Source: Johnsonella ignava ATCC 51276 | Lineage (GTDB): Bacteria > Bacillota > Clostridia > Lachnospirales > Lachnospiraceae | Direction of reading: 5' to 3' | Length of the DNA: 64,000 nucleotides | NCBI RefSeq assembly: GCF_000235445.1 | Contig: NZ_JH378829.1 | Span: 47,988-111,987 of the forward strand | In this document: in pieces, positions 1-9,319 of the stretch | How the letters are laid out: every line of letters begins with the position of its first letter | Position numbering within the stretch: the stretch's first letter is position 1 | The notes under the pieces: generated by a model | Seen by the model: only the letters and a program-made list of their open reading frames with translations | What the model was told of the DNA's origin: nothing | Database searches by the model: none | Made by a program: the position numbers and the translations under genes

Positions 1-285
1 ACATGCGCCTGTGGAACGGTCACGCATAGTACAAGGCTGTTCTACATAATCAATGCAGCTTTCCGAGCAGAACTTACGTGGTTTTTTGCACTCTTTCAAT
101 TTAGCACACATGACAGGAGAGTTAAAACGGTTTCGCTGTTTAACTGTTCTGTGAAGTTTTATTTCTTTGGCAACAGTAGTAGGATCTTTGGAAATAGATT
201 TAGCTATGGCAGTTTTTGAAAGACGTCTTTCTATGCCTTCCTGAATGGCTTTCCTGTCATCTAAAGTTAAATGTTTTGCTTTCAT
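1..285 (-). CDS. IS30-like transposase, N-terminal part (cut by window edge)
   Basis: The minus strand is open from an ATG at 285 to the window edge, giving 95 residues that begin MKAKHLTLDDRKAIQEGI. The segment LSKTAIAKSISKDPTTVAKEI is a helix-turn-helix of the type found at the start of IS30-family transposases (HTH_38). It is followed by a Cys-rich stretch (CAKLKECKKPRKFC, CID, CTMRD), which is usual in clostridial IS30 proteins. Transposases of this family bind the element's inverted repeats and use a DDE domain, which here would lie outside the window. A purine-rich site (AGGATGACT) precedes the ATG. Whether the element is intact cannot be seen. Confidence 0.75.
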   Translation of the reverse strand, partial: MKAKHLTLDDRKAIQEGIERRLSKTAIAKSISKDPTTVAKEIKLHRTVKQRNRFNSPVMCAKLKECKKPRKFCSESCIDYVEQPCTMRDRSTGAC

Positions 286-711
286 AATAGTCATCCTTTC
301 TCCTATGAACATCACAGGTAATAGGATAGCCGGAAGTAAGTCTTTCATAAAGTACTTATTGAAAAACTAAAATCAGGATAAGGAAAGATAACTGGAAGTA
401 ACTTTTTCATTTTACCAGATATCAATTTACTGATGTATGTAAGATATTAGTCTTGTCTTTATAGTCCTTTTGATATATACTTTTTAGTATTGACATCAAA
501 TCAGGTTTTCAAAAGTAGGTTTATACCTTAATAATTTATAAAGAACACACTTTTTTAACAATAATGCTCTATAAACATATCTGCCTGAATTATAATAAAG
601 CATTAACATTATAAATTGTTGCTTATTATAAATACCGGTTATAAATTATGCTTTTATAAACTGAGGGTCTATATTTTAAATGAAAGGACAGTATAAAACA
701 CCGCAAAACAT
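286..711. other. AT-rich non-coding flank of the IS30-like gene
   Basis: No gene is visible between the transposase start and the phosphoglycerate mutase gene. The stretch is very AT-rich and contains one imperfect direct repeat (see the repeat entry). The end of the insertion sequence must lie here, but its inverted repeat cannot be identified without the other end. Confidence 0.6.
325..410. repeat. 24-bp imperfect direct repeat near the IS end
   Basis: Positions 325-348 and 387-410 match at 20 of 24 bases, with the shared core GGAAGTAA and end TTTCAT, and are 62 bp apart. They lie just upstream of the transposase start, where subterminal transposase-binding sites could sit. Function is not established. 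Confidence 0.5.
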
Positions 712-1914
712 ATGAAATATATTATTATACTGGGAGACGGTATGGCTGATCTCCCTATAAAAGAACTTGCCGGGCGTACTCCTCTGCAAGCGGCATACAA
801 GCCTACAATTGACTCATTGGCACCTGCTTCACTGCTTGGCATGGTAAAAACAGTACCTGATACAATGTCCCCCTGCAGCGATGTTGCCAATCTGTCCATA
901 TTAGGTTATAACACTGAAAAATGTTATACCGGCCGTGCTCCACTTGAAGCAATCGGTATGGGCATAGACCTGCATGAAGGTCAGACTGCTATACGATGCA
1001 ATCTGGTAACACTCTCAGATGAACCTGAATTTATAAATAAAAAGATAATTGATTACAGTGCCGGTGAAATAAGTACAAAAGAGGCAGCCGTACTTATAAA
1101 AGATATCGCAGCCAAACTTGACACGATAGAATACAGTTTTCACCCGGGTACTTCCTATAGAAATTGTTTTGTACTTAAAAGGGGAAAATTAACCTCAAAG
1201 CTTATACCCCCAAATGATATTTGCTATAAAAAGATACTGCAGTTTCTTCCTAAGGACAGCCTCCTCCTTAACCTTATGAAGAAAGCCTCTGCTATACTCC
1301 AGGATCACCCTGTAAATATAGAGCGCAAAGCTGCAGGTTTAAAACCTGCAAATTCAATATGGTTCTGGGGAGAAGGTACAAAAACCATGCTTGAAAGTTT
1401 CAGCAATAAATTTAATCTAAACGGCACTGTAATATCAGCAGTTGATCTTATAAAGGGCATAGGTCTGTGTGCCGGTCTTGAAGCCGCCGACATTAGCGGT
1501 GCTGACGGAACTGTTGATACTGATTATGATGCAAAATGCTCCGCCGCACTTGATGCTCTGCTTGAAAAAAATAAAGACTTTGTATATATACACTGTGAAG
1601 CCCCTGATACCTGCGGGCATAACGGAGATTATAAATGTAAAATGCTTGCCATAGAAAGAATTGACAGATATATAGTAACCCCTCTTGTAGAAGCACTTAA
1701 AGCTTGCGGTGAGGATTTCTCACTGCTTGTACTCCCTGATCACCCCACCCCCGTTTCAATAAGAAAACATACAAATGATCCTGTCCCGTTTCTGCTATAT
1801 CGTTCAGATACCGATTTTAACAGTCATGAAAATATCTACTGTGAGGATTCATGTACTAATACCGGAGTTTATATTGAAAAAGGATATATGCTTATACGAA
1901 GGATGATTTTGTAA
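712..1914 (+). CDS. apgM: Cofactor-independent phosphoglycerate mutase, archaeal type
   Basis: This 400-residue protein should interconvert 2- and 3-phosphoglycerate in glycolysis without 2,3-bisphosphoglycerate. It belongs to the alkaline-phosphatase-fold ApgM family. Evidence is the N-terminal metal motif GDGMADLP (about residues 8-15), SPCSDVANLSILGY near the phosphoserine region, HCEAPDTCGHNGD, and the late metal motif DHPTP. Length is normal for the family. The ATG lies about 22 bp after a GAAAGGA site, a long spacing, but no better start exists in frame. It reads away from the IS30 remnant and stands 57 bp ahead of the deacetylase gene, with which it may be co-transcribed. Confidence 0.9.
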   Translation: MKYIIILGDGMADLPIKELAGRTPLQAAYKPTIDSLAPASLLGMVKTVPDTMSPCSDVANLSILGYNTEKCYTGRAPLEAIGMGIDLHEGQTAIRCNLVTLSDEPEFINKKIIDYSAGEISTKEAAVLIKDIAAKLDTIEYSFHPGTSYRNCFVLKRGKLTSKLIPPNDICYKKILQFLPKDSLLLNLMKKASAILQDHPVNIERKAAGLKPANSIWFWGEGTKTMLESFSNKFNLNGTVISAVDLIKGIGLCAGLEAADISGADGTVDTDYDAKCSAALDALLEKNKDFVYIHCEAPDTCGHNGDYKCKMLAIERIDRYIVTPLVEALKACGEDFSLLVLPDHPTPVSIRKHTNDPVPFLLYRSDTDFNSHENIYCEDSCTNTGVYIEKGYMLIRRMIL

Positions 1915-1971
1915 TTGTAATACTGATATTTTTTACCGGTTATTATAAAATGTGAAAGGACTTAAAGTATT

Positions 1972-3399
1972 ATGTCAGATTTAAAGGAATCCAACTTCCA
2001 CTCTGAACTTATAAAGAAAAGAAAAAAATTAAAACAACGTCAGATGATACAGGTCGTAGGAATTTATTGTTTTATAATAGTACTTATAGGAGTTGTAGCT
2101 TTTGGTACTTACCAAATTATAAAGGCTGTATCAGGAACAGGTAATAACTCCGGACAGACAGCTTCACAGGAAAATAACCCTGAAAGTCAGACACAACCCC
2201 AAATATCAGATGAAGAGGAGATAAAGGCACTTATACAACAAGCAGACAGGCTTGCCGCCGGTTACGATTATGACAAAGCAATAGAACTTTTAAGCTCTGA
2301 TGCAAGATATACGACAAGACCTGAAATTACAGCAGCTATAGCAGGCTATGAGGAGACTAAGACAACACTTGTAAAAGCGGATGTTACAAAAGTGCCGCAT
2401 GTATTTTTTCATACACTCATTTATGATAAATCAAAAGCTTTTGACGGTGATGACCGCCAGATGGGCTACAATCAGGTTATGACTACTATAGGTGAGTTTG
2501 AAAAAATGCTTGATGAAATGTATAAAAGAGGATTTGTACTTGTTAAAATTCATGATGTAGGTTATGAATCAACTGATTCACAAACAGGAGAGACTAAGAT
2601 GGTAAAAGGTGATATAATGCTGCCTCCCGGCAAAAAACCTATCGTCATGTCTCAAGATGACGTAAATTATTACCCTTACATGCAAAAAGACGGATTTGCA
2701 AACAGACTTGTAATAGGTGATGACGGCAGGGTTACATGTGAGATGGATCTTGATGACGGCAGTAAAGTAAGGGGAGATTATGATCTTATACCTATTTTAA
2801 ATAAATTTATTGATGCACACCCTGATTTTTCATATAGAGGTGCAAAGGCTATAATAGCGGTTACAGGCTATGAGGGTGTATATGGATACAGAACAACTCC
2901 TTCATATGAGGGTAAAAATCCGAATATTGAATCGGATAAGCAGACTGTGCGTGAGATAGCTGAAGCACTTAAAAAAGACGGTTGGGAACTTGCATCCCAC
3001 AGTTGGGGACATAAACACCTTGGCAGAATTGATATGGATCATTTCAAAGCTGACTGTGATAAATGGAATAATGAAGTCAACTCACTTATAGGTCCTGTTG
3101 ATATACTGCTTTACCCATTTGGTACTGACGTTGCCGACTGGCATCCGTATAAAGCTGATAATGAAAGATATAAGTATATGTACAACCTCGGCTTTAGGTA
3201 TTTCTGCACAGTGGACTCAAGTGAATACTGGGTTCAATTCGGCACTGATAATTTAAGGATGGGCAGAAGAAATCTTGACGGATACAGAATGAAAACCGAT
3301 ATAGACAATCCTGATAAAGCCAAGCTTACAGATCTCTTTGACCCGAACGAAGTCTATGATAAAAGTCGTCCTGCTGAAATGGGCGTTATAACTTCATAG
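1972..3399 (+). CDS. Membrane-anchored polysaccharide deacetylase (CE4/NodB-like)
   Basis: A 475-residue protein with a basic N-terminus, one membrane helix (about residues 27-48) and an extracellular region. A Gln/Asn/Glu linker is followed by a helical segment and a NodB-type domain from about residue 140. CE4 enzymes remove acetyl groups from cell-wall or capsule sugars with a metal held by Asp-His-His. The motifs are seen in divergent form: SQDDVNYY in place of TFDDG, SHSWGHKHLG for the His pair, and LLYPFG for motif 3. SD AAAGGA precedes the ATG. The usual final Gly of motif 1 is absent, so substrate or activity may differ from classical peptidoglycan deacetylases. Confidence 0.8.
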   Translation: MSDLKESNFHSELIKKRKKLKQRQMIQVVGIYCFIIVLIGVVAFGTYQIIKAVSGTGNNSGQTASQENNPESQTQPQISDEEEIKALIQQADRLAAGYDYDKAIELLSSDARYTTRPEITAAIAGYEETKTTLVKADVTKVPHVFFHTLIYDKSKAFDGDDRQMGYNQVMTTIGEFEKMLDEMYKRGFVLVKIHDVGYESTDSQTGETKMVKGDIMLPPGKKPIVMSQDDVNYYPYMQKDGFANRLVIGDDGRVTCEMDLDDGSKVRGDYDLIPILNKFIDAHPDFSYRGAKAIIAVTGYEGVYGYRTTPSYEGKNPNIESDKQTVREIAEALKKDGWELASHSWGHKHLGRIDMDHFKADCDKWNNEVNSLIGPVDILLYPFGTDVADWHPYKADNERYKYMYNLGFRYFCTVDSSEYWVQFGTDNLRMGRRNLDGYRMKTDIDNPDKAKLTDLFDPNEVYDKSRPAEMGVITS

Positions 3400-3415
3400 C
3401 AGTCTAAAAGCATAA

Positions 3416-3480
3416 AATATGCTCTCTCCTAAGTAACAAGCGTTTATTATTTCACTTGCCTGCTTAGAAGAGAGCATATT
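3416..3480. terminator. Long hairpin between convergent genes
   Basis: An 18-bp stem with one G-U pair (3416-3433 with 3463-3480) lies between the plus-strand deacetylase gene and the minus-strand gene ending at 3591. On the minus strand it is followed by a T-rich run, so it may stop transcription mainly in that direction and possibly in both. Confidence 0.7.
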
Positions 3481-3590
3481 ACTTTAAAGTGGGCGGTTCA
3501 TTCCGGTATCCTCTTTATATATTTATTATATTTGCAATAAAATTGTTTGCTGAAATGATATGACGGCAAATACATTATTTATTTATATAT

Positions 3591-5717
3591 TTATTCTATC
3601 TGCATTACTTCCTTTATATAATATTTACTGTCTTCCTTTCCCCTGTCATAGTCCATTAATGCTGCACTAAAGTAAAATAAATCTTCTTCACCTGATATTT
3701 GTTTCATTTCTTCCTTATATCTATTATAATAATCAGCTAATTGGACAGGCATAAGATTAAGTCCCTGGGAAGTAGATATAAAAATTTTGTATACTGCATC
3801 TTTGCTGAAATAAAGGCTGCCACGATATATAGACACAGTTGCAGGTTTGATGCTTGTACCGTCATTAAATAATAAAGCATATTTATTATCTCCGTGAGTT
3901 TTAGCAAGTTTAAATTCTAAATTTGGATATCTTGTTTGTTTTAACCCGACACAGTAGCCTCTAAATTTATCATTATATCCCTCATAACCTGTTACAGTTA
4001 AAACTAAATTAATACCTCTCACACTAAATGAATGTCCCGGTTTTAAGCTTTCTACATCTTCAGCCGAAAAAATCTGCTGAGACTCCAGAAACATATTTGT
4101 CAGCTCATATACCTCGTCCCTTTCAATAAGCTCAGACACATTGTTTTCGCTAAACTCCTCCGGTCTGTCTTTATAAGAGTTACTTACCATAGTAATAAAA
4201 GAATCTTCAAAAAAAGTCAGATTTTCTTTATATGGAGCAACAAAGCCTGAAACCTTCCCATCCTTACCCAAAAACTTTCCATCTGAAGAAAACTCCTCAC
4301 AAAGCATATGCCCGTCATTTGCAAAGCAATAATCCTCTCCGTCTATATTCTTCCAACCATCTTTATAAAGTTGACCATTGTCATCATAGTAATAATACCT
4401 TGTTTCAATAAAATCTTTTTTAGATGTATTATATATACTACTGGGATGATCAAAACTTTGCCAGCCTCTATTTAACGGACGTGGGTCAAAAAATATTTCT
4501 TCAGCTGCCAGACTTCCGCCGCTTCCTATGCTTCGTTTATACATTGGATTGGAGCGCAAATTTTCAAACTTCTCTCCATAATTCATATAATTAAATATAT
4601 CAAACGAATCCTCATAACTGTAATACAAATTATCGTTATTTATACTTATTTTACTTGCTTTCTCACTTACAATTTCAAGGTTTTCTCCATCAAGACCGCA
4701 TGTATACAAAACTCCTTGTATAGATTCTTTTTCATCATCCGAAGTTACAAGAAAAAATAATTTGTCATTATATACAATGGGTTTAATTCTGTTTGCCCAT
4801 TTTTCTTCAGGCTCAAATAAAGTTTTTTCATTTTCTCCATCCAAACGTACTTTTTTTAATATCGGAACGGAGTCCTGTGATTTTTCTACATAATAAACAT
4901 AGCCTTTATAAACATTGAATATACCGGCTTTAAAACCTCTAATTATTGTTTTCGTTTTTGTATTGTCTTCATTAAGTTTTTTAAGACCTTCTCCATCTTG
5001 AAAATAAATACCATACTTTGTAACATTTAAATAAGCATAATCATCAAAAAGGTTATCAGGTATACTATGAAGCTGTCTTATTGCTTTTGTTTCTATGTTA
5101 AGCGAACAAATCTCTGCTGCAGCTTCTCTATTCTCTTTATAGACAAAATAAAGCTTTCCGTCATACAAGGTTTCAAGTTCAAAAACACCTATATCTATAT
5201 AAAAAGATAAAAGCAGCTCCTGCCCTTTACCATCAGGTTTTATTCTATAAAGCCCCTTAGTTCCTAATGTATCGATATCATTTACCGCACCTGTAAAATA
5301 TATGTAACCATTATAATAGAACATACTGTCAGGTGAAATATCTGATACTTTCCTAATATTTCCGGCATCATCCATTGCATACAATCTTTGTGTATCATAA
5401 GGATTTTTAAAAAACAGATCCTTTCCGTCGCTTAAGGTTTTACTTCCTGCAAAAACATTTGAAGCAGGTCCTGAATCACATAACGCACTTATTGCGGAAA
5501 ATTTCTCTCCTTTAAAGCCGGCCTTAGATTTTAAAAATGGAAAGAGTAAAATACATACTAATATAATCAATAACAAAACACCCGGAATTATTAACTTTGA
5601 ATTAGGACCCCTGTCATTGTAAAAATTATCATGATTATTATGATTTAATAAATAACTGCACTCTTTACAAAGATCTCCATTGCTATAACTTTTCCTCCCA
5701 CAATTCTTACAAATCAT
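3591..5717 (-). CDS. Zinc-ribbon membrane protein with DUF5050-like beta-propeller region
   Basis: I chose the ATG at 5717 because GGGAGGAGAG lies just before it; an ATG at 5732 would put that site inside the gene. The 708-residue product starts with a zinc ribbon (CKNCGRK then CKECSYL), has one membrane helix (about residues 43-63), and then repeated blades with YFVYK, YYVEK and LYYSYE segments typical of DUF5050-like proteins. A cell-wall-binding-like repeat (GWKNIDGEDYCFANDG) lies near residue 470. The C-terminal 200 residues are unrecognised. The zinc ribbon should be cytoplasmic and the rest outside. Function is unknown; surface sensing or wall attachment is a guess. Confidence 0.6.
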   Translation of the reverse strand: MICKNCGRKSYSNGDLCKECSYLLNHNNHDNFYNDRGPNSKLIIPGVLLLIILVCILLFPFLKSKAGFKGEKFSAISALCDSGPASNVFAGSKTLSDGKDLFFKNPYDTQRLYAMDDAGNIRKVSDISPDSMFYYNGYIYFTGAVNDIDTLGTKGLYRIKPDGKGQELLLSFYIDIGVFELETLYDGKLYFVYKENREAAAEICSLNIETKAIRQLHSIPDNLFDDYAYLNVTKYGIYFQDGEGLKKLNEDNTKTKTIIRGFKAGIFNVYKGYVYYVEKSQDSVPILKKVRLDGENEKTLFEPEEKWANRIKPIVYNDKLFFLVTSDDEKESIQGVLYTCGLDGENLEIVSEKASKISINNDNLYYSYEDSFDIFNYMNYGEKFENLRSNPMYKRSIGSGGSLAAEEIFFDPRPLNRGWQSFDHPSSIYNTSKKDFIETRYYYYDDNGQLYKDGWKNIDGEDYCFANDGHMLCEEFSSDGKFLGKDGKVSGFVAPYKENLTFFEDSFITMVSNSYKDRPEEFSENNVSELIERDEVYELTNMFLESQQIFSAEDVESLKPGHSFSVRGINLVLTVTGYEGYNDKFRGYCVGLKQTRYPNLEFKLAKTHGDNKYALLFNDGTSIKPATVSIYRGSLYFSKDAVYKIFISTSQGLNLMPVQLADYYNRYKEEMKQISGEEDLFYFSAALMDYDRGKEDSKYYIKEVMQIE

Positions 5718-6185
5718 AATCTCTCCTCCCATCTAAATACTGCTTCACTTTTTGTAAAGGCATTATAGACTCAATATAATTTTTAAACCCTTAAAAATAG
5801 GCTTTCTATATCTTTATTTCCAACACTATAACTCTGAAAATTTATGAGATGTAATAAGCATTTCATAATTTTACTTGTCAAAACTCAATAACTGCACCTG
5901 CAAAATTAAATAAAATACCGGAAGTCTAATTTTATAATATATTCAGGCAAAAACAAATATTATATACCTTAAATAATATATATAAAGCAAAAACTTCCGG
6001 CAGTTTTTATATATAGTTATAATCTGTTGTAATTCTATATCCCGTATTAAACTATGAAGTAATATATTTTACAATCCCTAATCTGTATAAAAATATTAAT
6101 CACTATATATTTTAATATTAAATCCGCTCAATAATAAGTTTGAGACATTTAACCTTATTTAAAAAGAAGCTTTCAGCCTTATAGT
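5718..6185. other. AT-rich intergenic region with an inverted repeat
   Basis: No gene is seen. It contains an 8-bp inverted repeat CCGGAAGT / ACTTCCGG (5918-5925 and 5993-6000) enclosing a very AT-rich loop of 67 bases. It could form a weak terminator or attenuator downstream of nfnB. The DUF5050 gene's promoter probably lies in 5720-5880, but no strong match was found. Confidence 0.45.
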
Positions 6186-7598
6186 TTAATTGGCATTAAC
6201 AGTCCCTGCCTGCCTTTTTGCCGTCAGATACTCATCTATACCTCTTGCACCTGCTCTTCCTGCACCCATGGCAAGAATCACGGTGGCAGCTCCGGTTACA
6301 GCATCACCCCCGGCAAATACACCTTCACGGCTTGTCTTTCCCACCTGTTCATCAGCTACGATACATCTTCTTTTATTTATATCAAGACCCTTTGTAGTGC
6401 TTGATATAAGCGGATTAGGTGAGGTTCCAAGCGACATTATAACTGTGTCGCAGTCTATAATATATTCGCTTCCCTCTATAGGAACAGGTCTTCTCCTTCC
6501 TGAATCATCAGGTTCACCAAGCTCCATCCTGATTACTTTTATACCTTTAACCCAGCCTTTTTCATCTGAAAGAATCTCGGTAGGATTTGTAAGTACATCA
6601 AATATTACCCCTTCTTCTTTAGCATGGTGCACTTCCTCTACTCTTGCAGGTAACTCCGCCTCACTTCTTCTGTAAATAACATGGACCTGAGCACCGAGTC
6701 TTAAAGCGGTCCTTGCTGCATCCATAGCAACATTTCCTCCGCCTACAACACATATTTTTTTACCTCTTGTTATCGGTGTATAGTAGTCGTCTCTGAAAGC
6801 CTTCATAAGATTACTTCTTGTAAGATATTCATTTGCGGAAAATACACCATTTGCATTTTCACCCGGGATTCCCATAAACATAGGCAATCCTGCACCTGAA
6901 CCTATAAATACGGCATCAAAGCCTTCCTCATCAAAAAGATCATCTATAGTAAATGTTTTTCCTATTACAACATTGGTTTCTATTTTTACTCCAAGCTTAA
7001 GTACATTTTCTATCTCAGGAAGCACTACTCCGTCCTTAGGAAGCCTAAACTCAGGTATACCGTACATCAAAACTCCGCCCGGCTCATGAAGTGCCTCAAA
7101 TATAGTAACTTCATAACCCAGTTTTGCAAGATCTCCTGCACAGGCAAGACCGGCAGGTCCTGAACCTATGACCGCAACTTTCTGGTTTTTCGGTTCAGCG
7201 GTTACTTTAGGAGTTACCTTATGTTCTCTTGCCCAATCAGCTACAAATCTTTCAAGTTTTCCTATTGATACCGCTTCTCCTTTTATACCTCTTACACATA
7301 CGCCCTCACACTGACTTTCCTGTGGACATACACGCCCGCATACCGCCGGAAGACATGACGACTCTCCTATTATCTGGGCAGCCTTCTCAATATCATTATT
7401 AAGTATCTGCTGTATAAATGCAGGTATATTTATTGCTACAGGACAACCCTTTATGCATCTTGCATTTTTGCAGTCAAGGCAGCGTGATGCTTCTGCAACC
7501 GCTTCTTCATAAGTATATCCTAAACAAACCTCTTTAAAATTTGTTGCCCTCTCATGTGGATCCTGTTCAGCAACAGGCACTTTTTTAGTTTTATCCAT
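6186..7598 (-). CDS. nfnB: NfnB / GltA-like flavoprotein, large subunit
   Basis: A 470-residue iron-sulfur flavoprotein of the glutamate-synthase small-subunit family. The N-terminus carries two cysteine clusters for [4Fe-4S] centres (CLDCKNARCIKGC and CLPAVCGRVCPQESQC). FAD is bound at GSGPAGLACAGDLAKLG (about residue 145) and NADPH at VVGGGNVAMDAARTALRLG (about residue 285). The C-terminus has AGGDAVTGAATVILAMGAGR. Because the gene overlaps the stop of an NfnA-type gene by one base, the pair is best read as NADH-dependent reduced ferredoxin:NADP oxidoreductase, an electron-bifurcating enzyme of anaerobes. Stand-alone glutamate synthase is the alternative, but no large subunit is near. Confidence 0.85.
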   Translation of the reverse strand: MDKTKKVPVAEQDPHERATNFKEVCLGYTYEEAVAEASRCLDCKNARCIKGCPVAINIPAFIQQILNNDIEKAAQIIGESSCLPAVCGRVCPQESQCEGVCVRGIKGEAVSIGKLERFVADWAREHKVTPKVTAEPKNQKVAVIGSGPAGLACAGDLAKLGYEVTIFEALHEPGGVLMYGIPEFRLPKDGVVLPEIENVLKLGVKIETNVVIGKTFTIDDLFDEEGFDAVFIGSGAGLPMFMGIPGENANGVFSANEYLTRSNLMKAFRDDYYTPITRGKKICVVGGGNVAMDAARTALRLGAQVHVIYRRSEAELPARVEEVHHAKEEGVIFDVLTNPTEILSDEKGWVKGIKVIRMELGEPDDSGRRRPVPIEGSEYIIDCDTVIMSLGTSPNPLISSTTKGLDINKRRCIVADEQVGKTSREGVFAGGDAVTGAATVILAMGAGRAGARGIDEYLTAKRQAGTVNAN

Positions 7599-8488
7599 TA
7601 CTTTTCACCTCCGCATATACCACATCCTCCATGGTGGCTTTCACCTTCCTGTACTCTTAAAAGCTCTCTTCCTTCTTCGGTCTTATAGGTCTGCATACGC
7701 TTCATAGCTTCATCAAAATTTATAAGATGCCCGTCAAACTCAGGTCCGTCAACACATGCGAACTTTACACTGTCTCCTACTGTAAGCCTACATGCGCCGC
7801 ACATACCTGTGCCGTCAACCATTATAGGGTTCATACTTGCAATTGTCTTAATTCCAAGCTCTTTTGTAAGCATGCATGCAAATTTCATCATTATCATAGG
7901 TCCTATAACAACACATAGATCATACTTTATACCTTTATTTACAACCTGATCCTTTATTACATCAGTAACAAGCCCCTTTGTTCCCGCCGTACCGTCATCT
8001 GTTGCTATATAAAGGTTTCCGGCAATTTTTCTGGTTTCTTCAACCAGTATAAGCAAATCCTTATTTCTTGCTCCTATTATGACATCACATGGTATACCAT
8101 GCTCATGAAGCCATTTCACCTGCGGATATACAGGTGCTGTTCCAACACCGCCTGCAACAAATAAAATTTTCTTCTTTTTAAGTTCCTCTATATCCTCAGA
8201 GATCATCTCGCTTGCATTGCCGAGAGGACCTACAAAATCCATAAAATAGTCTCCCTCCTCAAGCTCAGCCATAAGCCTGGTTGAAGCACCAAGTGCCTGG
8301 AATACTATAGCAACAGTTCCTTTCTGACGGTCGTAATCTGTAATTGTAAGCGGTATTCTTTCACCGTACTTATCAAGTTTTACGATTACAAATTCACCCG
8401 GAAGGCATCTTTTTGAGACATTTCTCGCTTCAATATCCATATAATAGATATTGTCGGCAAGCAGTCTCTTTTTCATAATCTTAAACAT
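7598..8488 (-). CDS. nfnA: NfnA / sulfide dehydrogenase-like FAD/NAD-binding subunit
   Basis: A 296-residue protein of the ferredoxin-NADP reductase family, similar to dihydroorotate dehydrogenase electron-transfer subunit PyrK. The FAD-binding part is N-terminal (RIPLTITDYD), the NAD-binding part holds VAGGVGTAPVYPQVKWL (about residue 110), and a [2Fe-2S] site is formed by CGACRLTVGD plus FACVDGPEFDGH. The end has a further Cys group (HHGGCGICGG), usual in clostridial members. Its stop overlaps the start of nfnB, so the subunits are translationally coupled. The complex links NADH, NADPH and ferredoxin pools. Confidence 0.85.
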   Translation of the reverse strand: MFKIMKKRLLADNIYYMDIEARNVSKRCLPGEFVIVKLDKYGERIPLTITDYDRQKGTVAIVFQALGASTRLMAELEEGDYFMDFVGPLGNASEMISEDIEELKKKKILFVAGGVGTAPVYPQVKWLHEHGIPCDVIIGARNKDLLILVEETRKIAGNLYIATDDGTAGTKGLVTDVIKDQVVNKGIKYDLCVVIGPMIMMKFACMLTKELGIKTIASMNPIMVDGTGMCGACRLTVGDSVKFACVDGPEFDGHLINFDEAMKRMQTYKTEEGRELLRVQEGESHHGGCGICGGEK

Positions 8489-8657
8489 ACTTATTCTCCT
8501 CTTACATTAATAGTTTTATGAGCTTTTAACTAAAATTATAATGTACAGGGGTATTATAACATAGATTAGCATAAAAAGCACTATTACTGATAATAAAATA
8601 TCAAAAAATAATGCCTATAAAATATAAATTTAAATTATCACTAAGCTATATAACATT

Positions 8658-9161
8658 CTATATATTATTCCGTCTTTTATATAATCTAAAATAGTATACT
8701 AAATCAAAATATGTTTCCTCATCACTCTCAAGTACAAGCTGCCAGTTTGAATCTTTATCAAGATTATGCATATAACGATCCGCCTTATATTCATAATCAA
8801 TATATGTAATATGTGCAATATCACAGTAAGGTAAAAACTGGCTGTATATACTCTCACCTCCTATTATAAACACTTCTTCATCAGGAATTTCCTCTTTTTT
8901 AATATAGTCAAGACATTCTTTTAAATCCCTTAAAACAATAGTGCCTTCAGGGTTAAACGATTTATCCCTTGAAAGCACTATATTTTTTCTTCCGTAAAGT
9001 GCAGCCACGCCCGGCAGATCTTCAAATGTTTTTCTTCCCATAATTATAGTTTTTCCTAATGTCTCATCTCTAAAATACTTTTTATCCTGCGGTATTGATA
9101 CTAAAAGATTGCCGTTTAATCCTATTGCCCAGTTTTTATCAACTGCACAGATTATATTCAT
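8658..9161 (-). CDS. folA: Dihydrofolate reductase
   Basis: A 167-residue DHFR of normal length, reducing dihydrofolate to tetrahydrofolate with NADPH. Visible family features are AVDKNWAIGLNGNLL at the N-terminus (WAIG loop), IPQDKKYF with Asp as the usual acidic residue, IIMGRKTFEDLP for cofactor binding, and FIIGGESIYSQFLP. It lies 158 bp downstream of a ThyX-like gene on the same strand, which suits a role in thymidylate/folate metabolism, and near methionine-synthase genes of the same one-carbon network. Confidence 0.92.
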   Translation of the reverse strand: MNIICAVDKNWAIGLNGNLLVSIPQDKKYFRDETLGKTIIMGRKTFEDLPGVAALYGRKNIVLSRDKSFNPEGTIVLRDLKECLDYIKKEEIPDEEVFIIGGESIYSQFLPYCDIAHITYIDYEYKADRYMHNLDKDSNWQLVLESDEETYFDLVYYFRLYKRRNNI

Positions 9162-9319
9162 ATATGACCTCCCATGGTTTTATAAAATTTTCCTAAATGT
9201 ATAATTTAACAATGAATGCATAAATTTTGCCGTAAAAAACATTTAGAAACTTTACAGGACTTTTATAATCCGGCTTAAAACCCGGCCTGTATTAATACTG
9301 TCATTTAATTTTTATAAAC

